Assembly: GCF_001542815.1 (NCBI RefSeq)
Contig: NZ_CP006992.1
Coordinates: 912,001 to 976,000 of the forward strand
Origin: Methylobacterium sp. AMS5
GTDB lineage: Bacteria > Pseudomonadota > Alphaproteobacteria > Rhizobiales > Beijerinckiaceae
Reading direction: 5' to 3'
Length of the DNA: 64,000 nt
Shown piece after piece: positions 33,269 to 41,353 of this stretch. The notes beneath the pieces are model-generated. The model did no database searches and was not told where the DNA came from. It saw only the letters and a program-made list of their open reading frames with translations. Position 1 is the first letter of the stretch; every line of letters starts with the position of its first letter. The translations under genes were made by a program, and so were the position numbers.

Positions 33269-33885
33269 GCGGCCCGCAGACCGTCGACCCCGCGGTCTCC
33301 CGCGCGAAGTTCGCGCGGGAGGTCACCGCCTATCGGGCCCTGGAGGGGACCTACCGCAAGCGCGGCCAGATCCTGCTCGACGCCGAGTTCCCCGAGGTGT
33401 GCGTGATGTTCGCGGCCCCCAAGCTGCGCCCGTCGCCCATCGTCGCCTGCGTGGTCGTCGATTTCACCGATTACGACGTCCAGCCGCTTTCGGTGCGCTT
33501 CGTCGACCCTTTCACCCGCGCGCCGATCAAGGCGAGCGAGCTCAACATCAACATGCTGCGCCGGCCACCGATGCCGCCGGGGATGCCAAAGGAGATGTAC
33601 CTCCAGCTCATCCAGATGGGGCAGATGCCGGCAACGGACTTGATGCAGTTCAACTCGCCCGACGACCCGCCATTCCTGTGCCTGCCCCGCGTCCGGGAAT
33701 ACCACGACAACCCCGCGCACACAGGTGACGCATGGCTTCTGCACCGCCGCTCTGGCGAAGGCTCCTTGGCCTTCATCCTCGACACGATCTGGAGCCACGG
33801 GGTCAACCCGATCGAGAACTACCAGCTGGTCGCGCAGATGCCGGCGATCGGCATGGGGTTGAATCTCGCGCGCGTCCCGGAGTGA
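33265..33885 (+). CDS. CEHH-type putative metal-binding protein (possible E2-like partner)
   Basis: This 206-residue protein starts at a GTG that overlaps the Ubl stop. The invariant-looking cluster C139, E145, H147, H152 in CLPRVREYHDNPAHTGDAW fits the predicted metal-binding CEHH family known from bacterial ubiquitin-like operons. No gene in the cluster has a clear E2 fold with a conserved catalytic cysteine in an HPN context, so this protein may take the E2-like position, with C139 as the candidate residue. That is inference. The next gene again starts at an overlapping GTGA. Confidence 0.65.
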   Translation: MSGPQTVDPAVSRAKFAREVTAYRALEGTYRKRGQILLDAEFPEVCVMFAAPKLRPSPIVACVVVDFTDYDVQPLSVRFVDPFTRAPIKASELNINMLRRPPMPPGMPKEMYLQLIQMGQMPATDLMQFNSPDDPPFLCLPRVREYHDNPAHTGDAWLLHRRSGEGSLAFILDTIWSHGVNPIENYQLVAQMPAIGMGLNLARVPE

Positions 33886-34370
33886 GCGGGCTCGCGGCAG
33901 TGCGGGCGGTCTCGCTTCCCCAGGCGTGCGCGGACGCAGCCCAGGAGCACATGCGCTCGGTCGGCCGCGCCGGCCATGAAGGGCTGGCGCTCTGGGTCGG
34001 CCGTCAGGACGGTGAGCGGTTCGCGGTCGAGCAGACCTGGGTCCCCGCCCAGCGCCACGTCCGCACCGACGACGGCGTCTGCGTCTGCATCGGCCCGGAC
34101 GAACTCCACCGCATCAACGTCCGGCTTCACCGCGAAAAGCTCGTGCTCCTGGGGCAGGTCCACAGCCACCCGGGCCGGGCCTACCACTCGGACACCGACG
34201 ACGCCTTCGCGATCGCCACTGCGGTCGGCAGCCTGTCGCTCGTCGTGCCCGACTACGCGGTCCGCCCGTTCGCGCTCCCCGACATCGCCGCCTACCGGCT
34301 CGACGCCCGCGCCCATTGGGCGCGGGTCCCCGCGGGCGCGCTGGCGCAGCTCATCACCATCACGGGTTGA
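33882..34370 (+). CDS. JAB/JAMM-family metallopeptidase (predicted Ubl protease)
   Basis: The 162-residue protein carries the JAMM zinc motif: E33, then H94-S-H96, S103 and D106 in VHSHPGRAYHSDTDDAF. Such prokaryotic JAB peptidases mature ubiquitin-like proteins or remove them from targets. Its GTG start overlaps the preceding stop, and the E1-like gene starts 2 bp after its own stop. The first 20 residues are weakly conserved. It should process the C-terminus of the Ubl encoded two genes upstream. Confidence 0.85.
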   Translation: MSGLAAVRAVSLPQACADAAQEHMRSVGRAGHEGLALWVGRQDGERFAVEQTWVPAQRHVRTDDGVCVCIGPDELHRINVRLHREKLVLLGQVHSHPGRAYHSDTDDAFAIATAVGSLSLVVPDYAVRPFALPDIAAYRLDARAHWARVPAGALAQLITITG

Positions 34371-34372
34371 TC

Positions 34373-35902
34373 ATGGCCCTCGCGAACTTCTTCGACCGCG
34401 CCGCCACCGCCGCTTCGCAGGTTCTGGCGGGCTTCGGCACGGCCGCCTTCTCGGAGCGGCTTCGGGCGCAGGTCGTCGGCCTCGCCTTCGACGGGGAGGC
34501 CGCGCATTCAGCGGAAGGCGCGGCCCTGCTCGACCTCACGGTCCGCTTGCTCGCCCGCCTGTACCCGACCCTCGCGATCCACGCCCTCGACGGCCCAGCC
34601 GCAGAACGTGCCGTCGAGCTGTGCGGCTTGGCCCGAGCGATCAACCCAGCCATCGATCTGGGGGGCGACGTCGGACGGGCGAGCGTCACCGTCTGCGTCG
34701 GCCGCACCGCGCTGGCCATCCCAGGCCAGGCGCTGTTTGCTGGGTCGGACGGCTGGATCGCGCGTTTCTCCCCGACGGCCCCGGTCGGGTGCGGGCGGAG
34801 CGTCAACCCGTTCGGTGCGGGGGCCGCGGCCTGCATCGCGGCCGCGAACGTGTTTCGGGCCGTGTTCGCCGACCAGATCCCGGGCGGGGGCCTTGACGGA
34901 GAGGTCGCCCTCGACCTTCGCAGCTACCGCCCGGCCGCACCGGGGGCCGCGGGCGGCGAGGTTGGCCCCGTCGACCTGGGTGAGGCGCATCTCGTCGGCT
35001 TCGGGGCCATCGGCAACGGCGCAGTTTGGGCGCTCGCCCGCCTGCCCGCCCTGGCCGGAACGCTGCACCTCGTCGACCACGAGGCCGTCGACCTGTCGAA
35101 TCTGCAGCGCTATGCGATGGCGGCGCAGGTCGACGTCGATCGTGCGAAGGTCGAGGTTGCTGCCCCCCTGCTGGCCGTGACCGGGCTGCGCGTTGCACGC
35201 CACCGCGCGACGTGGGCCGAGTATCTCGCCGCGCGGGACGACTGGCGGCTGGATCGGGTTGCCGTCGCCCTGGACACGGCGCGCGACCGCGTCGCGGTCC
35301 AGGGTGCCCTCCCCCGATGGACCGTCAACGCCTGGACCCAGGAGGGCGACCTCGGTGTCTCACGGCACGGGTTCGCGGACGGCAAGCCCTGCCTCGCCTG
35401 CCTCTATCTCCCCGCCGGCGTGGTGAAGGACGAGGACGATCGCATCGCTGAGGAACTGGGTATGCCCGAGGCGCAGCCGGAGGTGCGGCGGATGCTGCAG
35501 ACTTCGGAACCGGTCCCCGCCGCGTTCGTCGAGCGGATCGCCGCCGCGCTGGGCGTTCCAGCCGAGCCCCTGCGACCCTTCGCGGGGCAGCCCCTGCGGA
35601 GCTTTTATCAGCACGCCGTGTGCGGAGGCATCGTCTTCCAGCTGACCGATGGCGGACAGCCGGTCGGAGCCACCGTCCCGATGGCGTTTCAGTCGGCACT
35701 CGCCGGCGTTATGCTTGCCGCCGACCTCGTGAGGCACGCCCGGGGGGAACCGGACGCGCCGACGGCCGTCATACGCATCAACTTGCTGCGACCGCTCGGC
35801 ACCCACCTCGCCGATCCCCACGCGCGCGACACCACGGGCCGCTGCATCTGCAGGGACCGCGACTTTCAGGCCGCCTACCGACACAAGTACACTGCCGCAT
35901 AG
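34373..35902 (+). CDS. ThiF/E1-like ubiquitin-activating enzyme
   Basis: This 509-residue protein has an N-terminal region (1-195) without recognised motifs, perhaps an inactive or accessory domain as in other bacterial E1s. A ThiF/E1 adenylation domain follows, from about 200. Its nucleotide site is VGFGAIGNGAVWAL (G209, G211, G214) with the acidic D235 and the D-L-S-N-L-Q-R segment (240-246) that positions ATP. Cysteines C340 and C343, C417, and the C-I-C pair at 491-493 could be catalytic or zinc-binding. It is the last gene of the cluster and would adenylate the Ubl C-terminus. Confidence 0.85.
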   Translation: MALANFFDRAATAASQVLAGFGTAAFSERLRAQVVGLAFDGEAAHSAEGAALLDLTVRLLARLYPTLAIHALDGPAAERAVELCGLARAINPAIDLGGDVGRASVTVCVGRTALAIPGQALFAGSDGWIARFSPTAPVGCGRSVNPFGAGAAACIAAANVFRAVFADQIPGGGLDGEVALDLRSYRPAAPGAAGGEVGPVDLGEAHLVGFGAIGNGAVWALARLPALAGTLHLVDHEAVDLSNLQRYAMAAQVDVDRAKVEVAAPLLAVTGLRVARHRATWAEYLAARDDWRLDRVAVALDTARDRVAVQGALPRWTVNAWTQEGDLGVSRHGFADGKPCLACLYLPAGVVKDEDDRIAEELGMPEAQPEVRRMLQTSEPVPAAFVERIAAALGVPAEPLRPFAGQPLRSFYQHAVCGGIVFQLTDGGQPVGATVPMAFQSALAGVMLAADLVRHARGEPDAPTAVIRINLLRPLGTHLADPHARDTTGRCICRDRDFQAAYRHKYTAA

Positions 35903-35979
35903 ACAGGAAATCCCCACACGCACCTACCGCGGCGCACGCGGAGGTGCATAGATAGCCTGCATACGAGGACTGATGATAT

Positions 35980-36603
35980 ATGGCATTAAGAAGCATCGCC
36001 GACGTATTTATCATTGAGTCCTTAGACTTCGCCGATGAAAAATCTCGCAAGGAAGGCGAAATAATTTTCCGCGCGCTTCAGATGTCCGGAAAATCCCCAA
36101 TCTATCATTACGTTAGAACGCGCCAGGAACTTCAGCATTTCATAGGTGAATTCCGCGCTAGCGATTATCGATACCTTCACATGTCTTGCCACGGAAACGT
36201 TGATACGTTCGGCCTGACGCTCGAAGCCCTAACGGGCGAGGATCTCGCAGACCTATTCGGCAACGCTTTGGACAGGAGAAGACTTTTCCTTTCGACGTGC
36301 TTGGCGGCTAATGCCGACTTCGCCAGCAAGATTTTCCAACGTTCATCGTGTTTTTCTGTCGCCGGACCGATCGGTGAGATAGCATTCGACGACTCGGCAG
36401 TCCTATGGACGGCGTTCTATCATTTGATGTTTAAGGAGAGGCCCGATGCTATGAACCATAAGAGGCTAATGCTCAACCTTGGTAAGTCCGCCCTTGTTTT
36501 TGATCAGCAAATGAATCTATTCTTGGCGGAAAAGAATGGTCGGTCCCGGCACATCGTTCTGCCGCCGCGTAGCAAGAAGCTCGAGGAGAGCGACATGCCA
36601 TAG
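35980..36603 (+). CDS. CHAT/caspase-like putative cysteine peptidase
   Basis: This 207-residue protein has noticeably lower G+C than its neighbours. The segment YRYLHMSCHGNVDTFGLTLE has the shape of the CHAT-domain strand ending in the catalytic histidine (H71), and RRLFLSTCLAAN places a cysteine (C107) at the end of the next core strand. That His-Cys pair is the hallmark of caspase-like peptidases, often effectors in bacterial immunity. The gene starts 77 bp after the E1 gene on the same strand, so it could be an effector of that system or a separate unit. No sensor domain is fused. Confidence 0.55.
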   Translation: MALRSIADVFIIESLDFADEKSRKEGEIIFRALQMSGKSPIYHYVRTRQELQHFIGEFRASDYRYLHMSCHGNVDTFGLTLEALTGEDLADLFGNALDRRRLFLSTCLAANADFASKIFQRSSCFSVAGPIGEIAFDDSAVLWTAFYHLMFKERPDAMNHKRLMLNLGKSALVFDQQMNLFLAEKNGRSRHIVLPPRSKKLEESDMP

Positions 36604-37157
36604 GCGTTGGGCGAGACGGTCCGCAGCGCCTGCGCATGCTGCAGTGCGCGTACGGGATCCTGCCGGCTGACTGTGCCTACGAGGAGCCGATCCACCTCGC
36701 AGCCAACATAAATGTCGTCCCGGCCTGCGCATCGGCACGAAGTGCCTAGGCGCAGAGGGTCTGGCAGAGGCCGGCGTCACTCTTGACGACGAGCGGGTTA
36801 AACACGGAGGACTTGGTTCGGCGCGGCTAGAAGTGAGGATGGAACGTCATGATTATTTGGGAGTGCTAGACAAAATCGGCAGATATCCTTAGTGCCCGCC
36901 TCGAAACCTTCCTATCAGACAAGCCGCTGCGCCGCCGACGCCCGGTGCAAGCCCCGTACAGGGTCGAGGATCGAAGCGCCGTCGGCGGCCGGACCCTTAG
37001 GCCGCAAGGCCAGCGCATCAAGCCCGGCTGTCACTGTGCCTCGTGGACTTGAGGATGAAGGCTGCGGTGGGCCAGCACGCTTCGCCCCTTCACCACGCCC
37101 TATGGCGGATGAGCCCAATCGGAACGATATCACCATAGACTTCGACCGGAGATGGGC
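36604..37157. other. Non-coding stretch between the CHAT-like gene and TIR operon
   Basis: About 550 bp with no frame that looks like a gene. Short frames are present but lack a domain or ribosome binding site. The promoter of the TIR operon should lie in the last 150 bp. I see no CRISPR, repeat array or IS end here. Confidence 0.4.
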
Positions 37158-37646
37158 ATGGCCAGACGGGTCTTCTTCAGCTTCCACTACGACCGCGATG
37201 TCCGACGGATCGTCCAGGTCCGTAACTCGTGGCTCATCCGTGCCAAGGGCGAGGCACAGCCGTTCTACGATGCCGCCGCCTTCGAGGAGGCAAAGCGGCG
37301 TGCGGGCGGCATCGAGAAGTGGATCGAGGACCAACTGAAGGGCACTTCCGTGACGGCGGTCCTGTTCGGCGCACAGACCTCCGAGCGCGAATGGGTTCGC
37401 CACGAGATCAAGCGCAGCCACGAACTCGGGAAGGGCCTCCTTGCCATCGACATCCACAAGGTGAAGGATCCGCAGCTCGGCGCGGACATCCAGGGCAGAA
37501 ACCCGCTGTCGTGCTGGTCGGCCAAGAGCGGCGGGCAGACGATCCCGTTCAGCAACCTTTACCGGACGTACGATTGGGTCGCCGACGATGGGTACAACAA
37601 CATGTCCGCGTGGATCGAGGCGGCTGCCAAGGCGGCAGGGCGTTGA
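37158..37646 (+). CDS. TIR-like domain protein, DUF1863 (ThsB-like) type
   Basis: This 162-residue protein is a stand-alone TIR-like domain of the DUF1863 (MTH538) group, the group that includes the Thoeris signal-producing enzyme ThsB. Typical pieces are RRVFFSFHYDRDVRRIVQVRNSW, IEDQLKGTSVTAVLFGAQTSER and WVRHEIKRSHELGKGLLAIDIH. E83 in RHEI is the candidate catalytic residue. A GGAG lies 6 bp upstream of the ATG at 37158; the ATG at 37152 is the alternative. The second TIR gene begins 9 bp after the stop. Confidence 0.8.
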   Translation: MARRVFFSFHYDRDVRRIVQVRNSWLIRAKGEAQPFYDAAAFEEAKRRAGGIEKWIEDQLKGTSVTAVLFGAQTSEREWVRHEIKRSHELGKGLLAIDIHKVKDPQLGADIQGRNPLSCWSAKSGGQTIPFSNLYRTYDWVADDGYNNMSAWIEAAAKAAGR

Positions 37647-37655
37647 GGCCAGTCG

Positions 37656-38816
37656 ATGAGCCTGTACGAGCTGGCGATTCTGGGGTGCGCGACGCCGGAC
37701 GAGAGGACGATTTTGACCGCGACGCTGCGCGGCATGATCGAGGACTTCGGTCTCGCGATCGACGCCGACGTGCGCGTCCTCGATGGCGCAAACGTCGCGG
37801 GCCGCGACAAGCGCGCGGCCTTTGCGGCGGCCTATTTCGCTGGCGACGATCCCTCCGACGTGGAGGCCGCGCGCGCGGTGGTCCGATCCAGCGCGCCGGT
37901 GATCCCAACGGTGGGACCGGCCGGCGACTTCGTACGGCAGGTCCCCGACTTTCTGCAATCCGCGAACGGGTTGAGGCGTCGCGCCGACGATGGCGCGTTC
38001 GTCGAGCTGGCGTCGGCGATGCTCGAATGCGTGGGGCTGCTGCGGAAGCAGCGCCGGGTGTTCGTCAGCTATCGCCGCACCGAGTCGCGCGCGGCCGCCC
38101 TGCAACTGCACGACCTCCTCACCGCCCGGGGGTTCGACGTGTTCCTCGACACGCACGACATCCGCCCCGGGGACCCGTTCCAGGACGTCCTGTGGCAGCG
38201 CTTAGTCGACGCCGACGTCATGGTGATGCTCGACACGCCGACCTACTTCGAGAGCCGCTGGACGCGGCATGAGATCGGCCGCGCCCGCGCCAAGGACATT
38301 CACGTGCTGCGGGTCATATGGCCCGAGCACGTGCCCAGCCGGCTCACCGATCTGGCTGAGACCATCTACCTCGAACCCGCCGAGCTCGAGGGTACGGACG
38401 GGCCGGTGGTAAACGCGGTCGCCGAGAACATAGTAGGCCGCGTCGAGCGCTTGCGCAGCCGGGCCATCGCGGCCCGGTACATGGCGATCACCGGCAAACT
38501 GCGTGCCGACGTCGAGAAGTTCGGCGGGTCGGTGGAGGGCGTCGGAGCTCATCGTGCCGTCGCCATACGGCTTCTCGACGACCGGAAGATCTGGGCTTAC
38601 CCTGTCGTCGGCGTGCCCAACGCCGAGATCCTCAACGACATCGCCGAGAAGGCCCGCCGCGCCGACCAGGGCGAGGTCCCGGTGCTGGTCTACGACCACG
38701 TCGGCATCCGCGACGCCTGGAACGCGCACTTGGTCTGGCTGGGCGAACACATCCGGGCCGTGCGTTCCATAAAGGTCGCGGAAGCCGGTTGGGCGCTCGC
38801 CGCGTGGGAGGGATGA
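37656..38816 (+). CDS. TIR-domain protein with extra N- and C-terminal domains
   Basis: A 386-residue protein with a central TIR domain (about 132-250): RRVFVSYRRTESRAAALQLH, LLTARGFDVFLDTHDIRPGD and DADVMVMLDTPTYFESRWTRHEI, with E206 as the candidate catalytic glutamate. Residues 1-125 and 255-386 are alpha/beta-like but match no family I recognise; the C-terminal part contains VLVYDHVGIRDAWNAHLVWLGEHI. Its stop overlaps the SLOG gene start (ATGA). It is a different TIR subtype from the upstream gene. Confidence 0.8.
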   Translation: MSLYELAILGCATPDERTILTATLRGMIEDFGLAIDADVRVLDGANVAGRDKRAAFAAAYFAGDDPSDVEAARAVVRSSAPVIPTVGPAGDFVRQVPDFLQSANGLRRRADDGAFVELASAMLECVGLLRKQRRVFVSYRRTESRAAALQLHDLLTARGFDVFLDTHDIRPGDPFQDVLWQRLVDADVMVMLDTPTYFESRWTRHEIGRARAKDIHVLRVIWPEHVPSRLTDLAETIYLEPAELEGTDGPVVNAVAENIVGRVERLRSRAIAARYMAITGKLRADVEKFGGSVEGVGAHRAVAIRLLDDRKIWAYPVVGVPNAEILNDIAEKARRADQGEVPVLVYDHVGIRDAWNAHLVWLGEHIRAVRSIKVAEAGWALAAWEG

Positions 38817-39475
38817 ACATGGCCGACGCCGTCTTCCTCTCCGCGGGCGTCCCTGATCCCCGGCGGGGTCCGCAGTACGCGGCGACCGCCGACACGGTGG
38901 CGATTACCGCGGCAGTGTCGGCCCTCGTCCACGTGACGCTTGGCCGCCGCATCCTCGTTTGGGGCGGTCACCCGGCGATCACACCAATGGTCTGGACGAT
39001 CGCGCAGGACGTCGGCGTCGACTACGGGCGCTGGGTCCGCCTGTATCAATCACGGCATTTCGCGGACGAGTTCCCCGAGGACAACGAGCGGTTCCAGAAC
39101 GTCACCTTCACGGACGACGTCTCCGGCGATCGCGAGAAGAGCCTCTTGGTGATGCGCGAGCGCATGTTCTCAGACCACGGCTTCAAAGCCGCCGTGTTCA
39201 TCGGCGGGATGGGCGGCATAACGCAGGAGTACGAGATGTTCCGCCGCCTGCAGCCGGACGCCGCGGTCATCCCGGTTGTTTCCACCGGGGGCGCGACCCT
39301 CGACGTGGCGGCGCGAGCCGGGCCGCTCGACCCCGACCTAGCCGACGACCTCGACTACGTGGCGCTGATGCACCGCCACCTCGCCGTGTCCGTGCGGGAG
39401 GAGCGGTTCAAGGACCCGGACGACCAGCCAGCGTCGATCCAGGATCGATTCTGGCGGCCCGGTAAGAAGGCCTAA
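38813..39475 (+). CDS. Stand-alone SLOG-domain protein
   Basis: This 220-residue protein has a SLOG-type Rossmannoid fold: VFLSAGVPDPRRG at the N-terminus, ILVWGGHPAITPMVWTIA (48-64) and VFIGGMGGITQEYEMFRR (128-145), the last being the glycine-rich loop with a conserved glutamate. SLOG domains bind nucleotide-derived ligands; in Thoeris ThsA one senses the TIR-made signal. Here no NADase or other effector domain is fused. The start overlaps the preceding TIR gene by 4 bp, and the next TIR gene begins 6 bp downstream. Confidence 0.8.
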   Translation: MNMADAVFLSAGVPDPRRGPQYAATADTVAITAAVSALVHVTLGRRILVWGGHPAITPMVWTIAQDVGVDYGRWVRLYQSRHFADEFPEDNERFQNVTFTDDVSGDREKSLLVMRERMFSDHGFKAAVFIGGMGGITQEYEMFRRLQPDAAVIPVVSTGGATLDVAARAGPLDPDLADDLDYVALMHRHLAVSVREERFKDPDDQPASIQDRFWRPGKKA

Positions 39476-39481
39476 CCGCGC

Positions 39482-40102
39482 ATGGCATTCTTGCGCGAAG
39501 CTGATGTCCGCGCGCGAGCGCGGCGGAGGGCCGGAGCAGCGGGTATCAGCGTCTCGGAGGCTTTGGGCCGGGTCGCCCGACGTCGTCGCGCCCGATACGA
39601 TATCTTCCTCTCTCAGACGATCCGCGACGCCGAGATCGTCCTCGGCGTCTACGACATCCTTACCAACGCCGGGTATGAGGTGTTCTGCGATTGGATCGAA
39701 GCGCCGGAGACTGATCGGAGCCAAGTCACACCTGCGAACGCCGAATTTGTCCGTGCGACCATGGACATGAGCGATACGCTGCTGTTCCTTGACACCGAAA
39801 ACGCGGCCCAATCGCTATGGATGTGTTGGGAATTAGGTTGGTTCGACGGGCGTAAAGGTCTTGTATCTGTCCTTCCAGTCCTGCCCGACGGCGAGCAATA
39901 CTACCGCAGCCGCGAGTTCCTCGGCCTCTACCCGTATGTCGAGCTGGACGAGGAGGGACGGCTCAAGGTCGTCAGGCCAGTAGTTACGAGTCCGAGCGGC
40001 GTAACAATGTTTGAAGCGCCGAACTCACGAACGTTCGAATCTTGGCGGACCGACCCGCGCGATTTCATGAGGCCGCGCGTGATAGGCGGATTAGGTCGGT
40101 AG
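39482..40102 (+). CDS. TIR-like domain protein (third TIR of the operon)
   Basis: This 206-residue protein has a basic N-terminal 38 residues and then a TIR-like domain: RYDIFLSQTIRDAEIVLGVY, LTNAGYEVFCDWIEAPETDR, then DMSDTLLFLDTENAAQSLWMCWELGWFDG with E117 as the candidate catalytic glutamate. The C-terminal part (about 130-206) contains a short region common to DUF-type TIR proteins. It is unlike the other two TIR proteins in sequence. An AAGAAGG precedes the start by about 8 bp. It is the last gene of the operon. Confidence 0.75.
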   Translation: MAFLREADVRARARRRAGAAGISVSEALGRVARRRRARYDIFLSQTIRDAEIVLGVYDILTNAGYEVFCDWIEAPETDRSQVTPANAEFVRATMDMSDTLLFLDTENAAQSLWMCWELGWFDGRKGLVSVLPVLPDGEQYYRSREFLGLYPYVELDEEGRLKVVRPVVTSPSGVTMFEAPNSRTFESWRTDPRDFMRPRVIGGLGR

Positions 40103-40350
40103 GTCGGTGCGGTGCGCCCGCAGGCCAAGCTGGTGGTGCTGATGGCGGCGGCGGAACGCACTGCGTGGCTCCCGGCACCGTGGTCTGGGGCGCAGGCGTT
40201 CCGCCGCCATTGTCCGATGGGGCGCTACGGGTCACGGGACAACGGCCGCTGAACGCCCATGGGGTGCGGACGGACGGAGCTGACTGATACGCTTGCACTC
40301 TGGCCAACGCGCGCGGTCGCGTTTGGCGTGGTTCGGCGTTGTGGCCTGCT

Positions 40351-40383
40351 CCCTGAAAAGTGGTCCTTTCTGAGGTATGGCTT
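40351..40383 (+). repeat. IS3-type end fragment, copy 1
   Basis: CCCTGAAAAGTGGTCCTTTC at the start of this 33-bp stretch matches 45056-45088 at all but two bases, including the following TGAGGTATGGCTT. The second copy is the left end of a deleted IS3 element. No transposase sequence follows here, so this is only the tip of an element. Both copies have the same orientation and flank the DUF262/patatin genes. Confidence 0.7.
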
Positions 40384-40396
40384 TGAGCTGCGGTCA

Positions 40397-40418
40397 TGGA
40401 CGACCCTGGGGTCGTCCA
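40397..40418. terminator. Palindrome, likely two-way terminator
   Basis: TGGACGACCC pairs perfectly with GGGTCGTCCA around a 2-nt centre. It is located between convergent units, the TIR operon and the DUF262 pair. There is no T-run on either side. Confidence 0.45.
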
Positions 40419-40510
40419 GACCCTGCCGCTCCGCGGGGAAGCACTGGGTGCCGGTGCCGGTTCGCAGGCCCCATCCGACCCGCAACTGCCCGGCGGCGGC
40501 GACAACTTCT

Positions 40511-41338
40511 TCAGGACCACGAATCCGACTGCGGATGGCGCGTCCCGAGCATGTACACGCCGCTGTGCGCGTCGATGAGGCCCCAGCTTGGCAGACCGGC
40601 GCACAATTCCTGCAAGAGGCTGTTGTTGACGTACAGCGCGCCGGGCTCGAAAGCCTGATCGTCGAGCTCGGTCGAGGCCGGGCCGTTCCTCAGAACGCCG
40701 GCCTTGTGCAGCATCTGCAGCCCCCGGAAGATCGGTCCGCCGGGCGGCAGCATCGGCTTCGGCTCGACTTGAGAGGCCGCCAAGCCGGGTTGGGCGAAGA
40801 GGGCGACCATGAACATCGCCGTCGCGTTCCAGCTGCCGATGTAGCGCGGTCGATCCGGCCCCGTCAGGATCGGTGCGAACCAGCGCTGCTGGGCCGTCGC
40901 GAGGCGATCGAGGGTCGTCGGCAGCGCGTCCGGTAGCAGCACCCGCCCGAACAGGTTGTGCGCGCCGCGGAGCGACTGCTCGATCGGCGTGGGCCCGCGC
41001 TCCATGTGGAACGTCTTCGCGGCGGCGAGGTCGCCGTCGTTCCAGTGGCCGAGCACGCCCGCGACCGCCCCAGTGAAGTTGACGTCGAGACGGGCGAGAT
41101 GTCCCCAGGACAAACCGATGGCGAAACACACGTGCCAGGGGTTGGCGCTTGGATAGGCCGCCAGATGGGCCTGCGCTTCCCGGTGCGCGAGCAAGTTGAG
41201 GCTTTTTCCGCTGGCGCGGAGCAATTCCAAGACCTTGCCGCGGGGTGCAGCGCCCCGCGCGCCGCCGCCCGCCTCGCACAGGCGCAGGAACTCGCGCTGG
41301 GTCTCGTTGACCGGTCGGGGGAACCCCTTCGTATCCAT
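40511..41338 (-). CDS. Hypothetical protein paired with DUF262 protein
   Basis: The 275-residue product matches no family I can name. It is mainly alpha-helical in appearance, with VCFAIGLSWGHLARLDVNFTG and NATAMFMVALFAQPGL in the middle and a C-terminal region GALYVNNSLLQELCAGLPSW. No catalytic motif, signal or membrane span is obvious. Its start is 15 bp after the DUF262/DUF1524 gene stop on the same strand, so the two probably work together. It may be the specificity or immunity partner. Confidence 0.65.
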   Translation of the reverse strand: MDTKGFPRPVNETQREFLRLCEAGGGARGAAPRGKVLELLRASGKSLNLLAHREAQAHLAAYPSANPWHVCFAIGLSWGHLARLDVNFTGAVAGVLGHWNDGDLAAAKTFHMERGPTPIEQSLRGAHNLFGRVLLPDALPTTLDRLATAQQRWFAPILTGPDRPRYIGSWNATAMFMVALFAQPGLAASQVEPKPMLPPGGPIFRGLQMLHKAGVLRNGPASTELDDQAFEPGALYVNNSLLQELCAGLPSWGLIDAHSGVYMLGTRHPQSDSWS

Positions 41339-41353
41339 GACCGCCTCTTCCGA

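Larger units (their letters stand above)
40103..40510. other. Non-coding gap with palindrome and IS-end repeat
   Basis: About 400 bp separate the TIR operon from the convergent DUF262 pair. It contains an IS3-type end-like repeat (40351-40383) and a perfect 10-bp palindrome TGGACGACCC...GGGTCGTCCA with a 2-nt centre (40397-40418), probably a two-way terminator. No gene is visible. Confidence 0.5.

Noticed and set aside
37158..40102. Classical Thoeris system
   Set aside because: A ThsB-like TIR and a SLOG domain are present, but there is no ThsA with SIR2 or a membrane effector, so the name does not fit as it stands.
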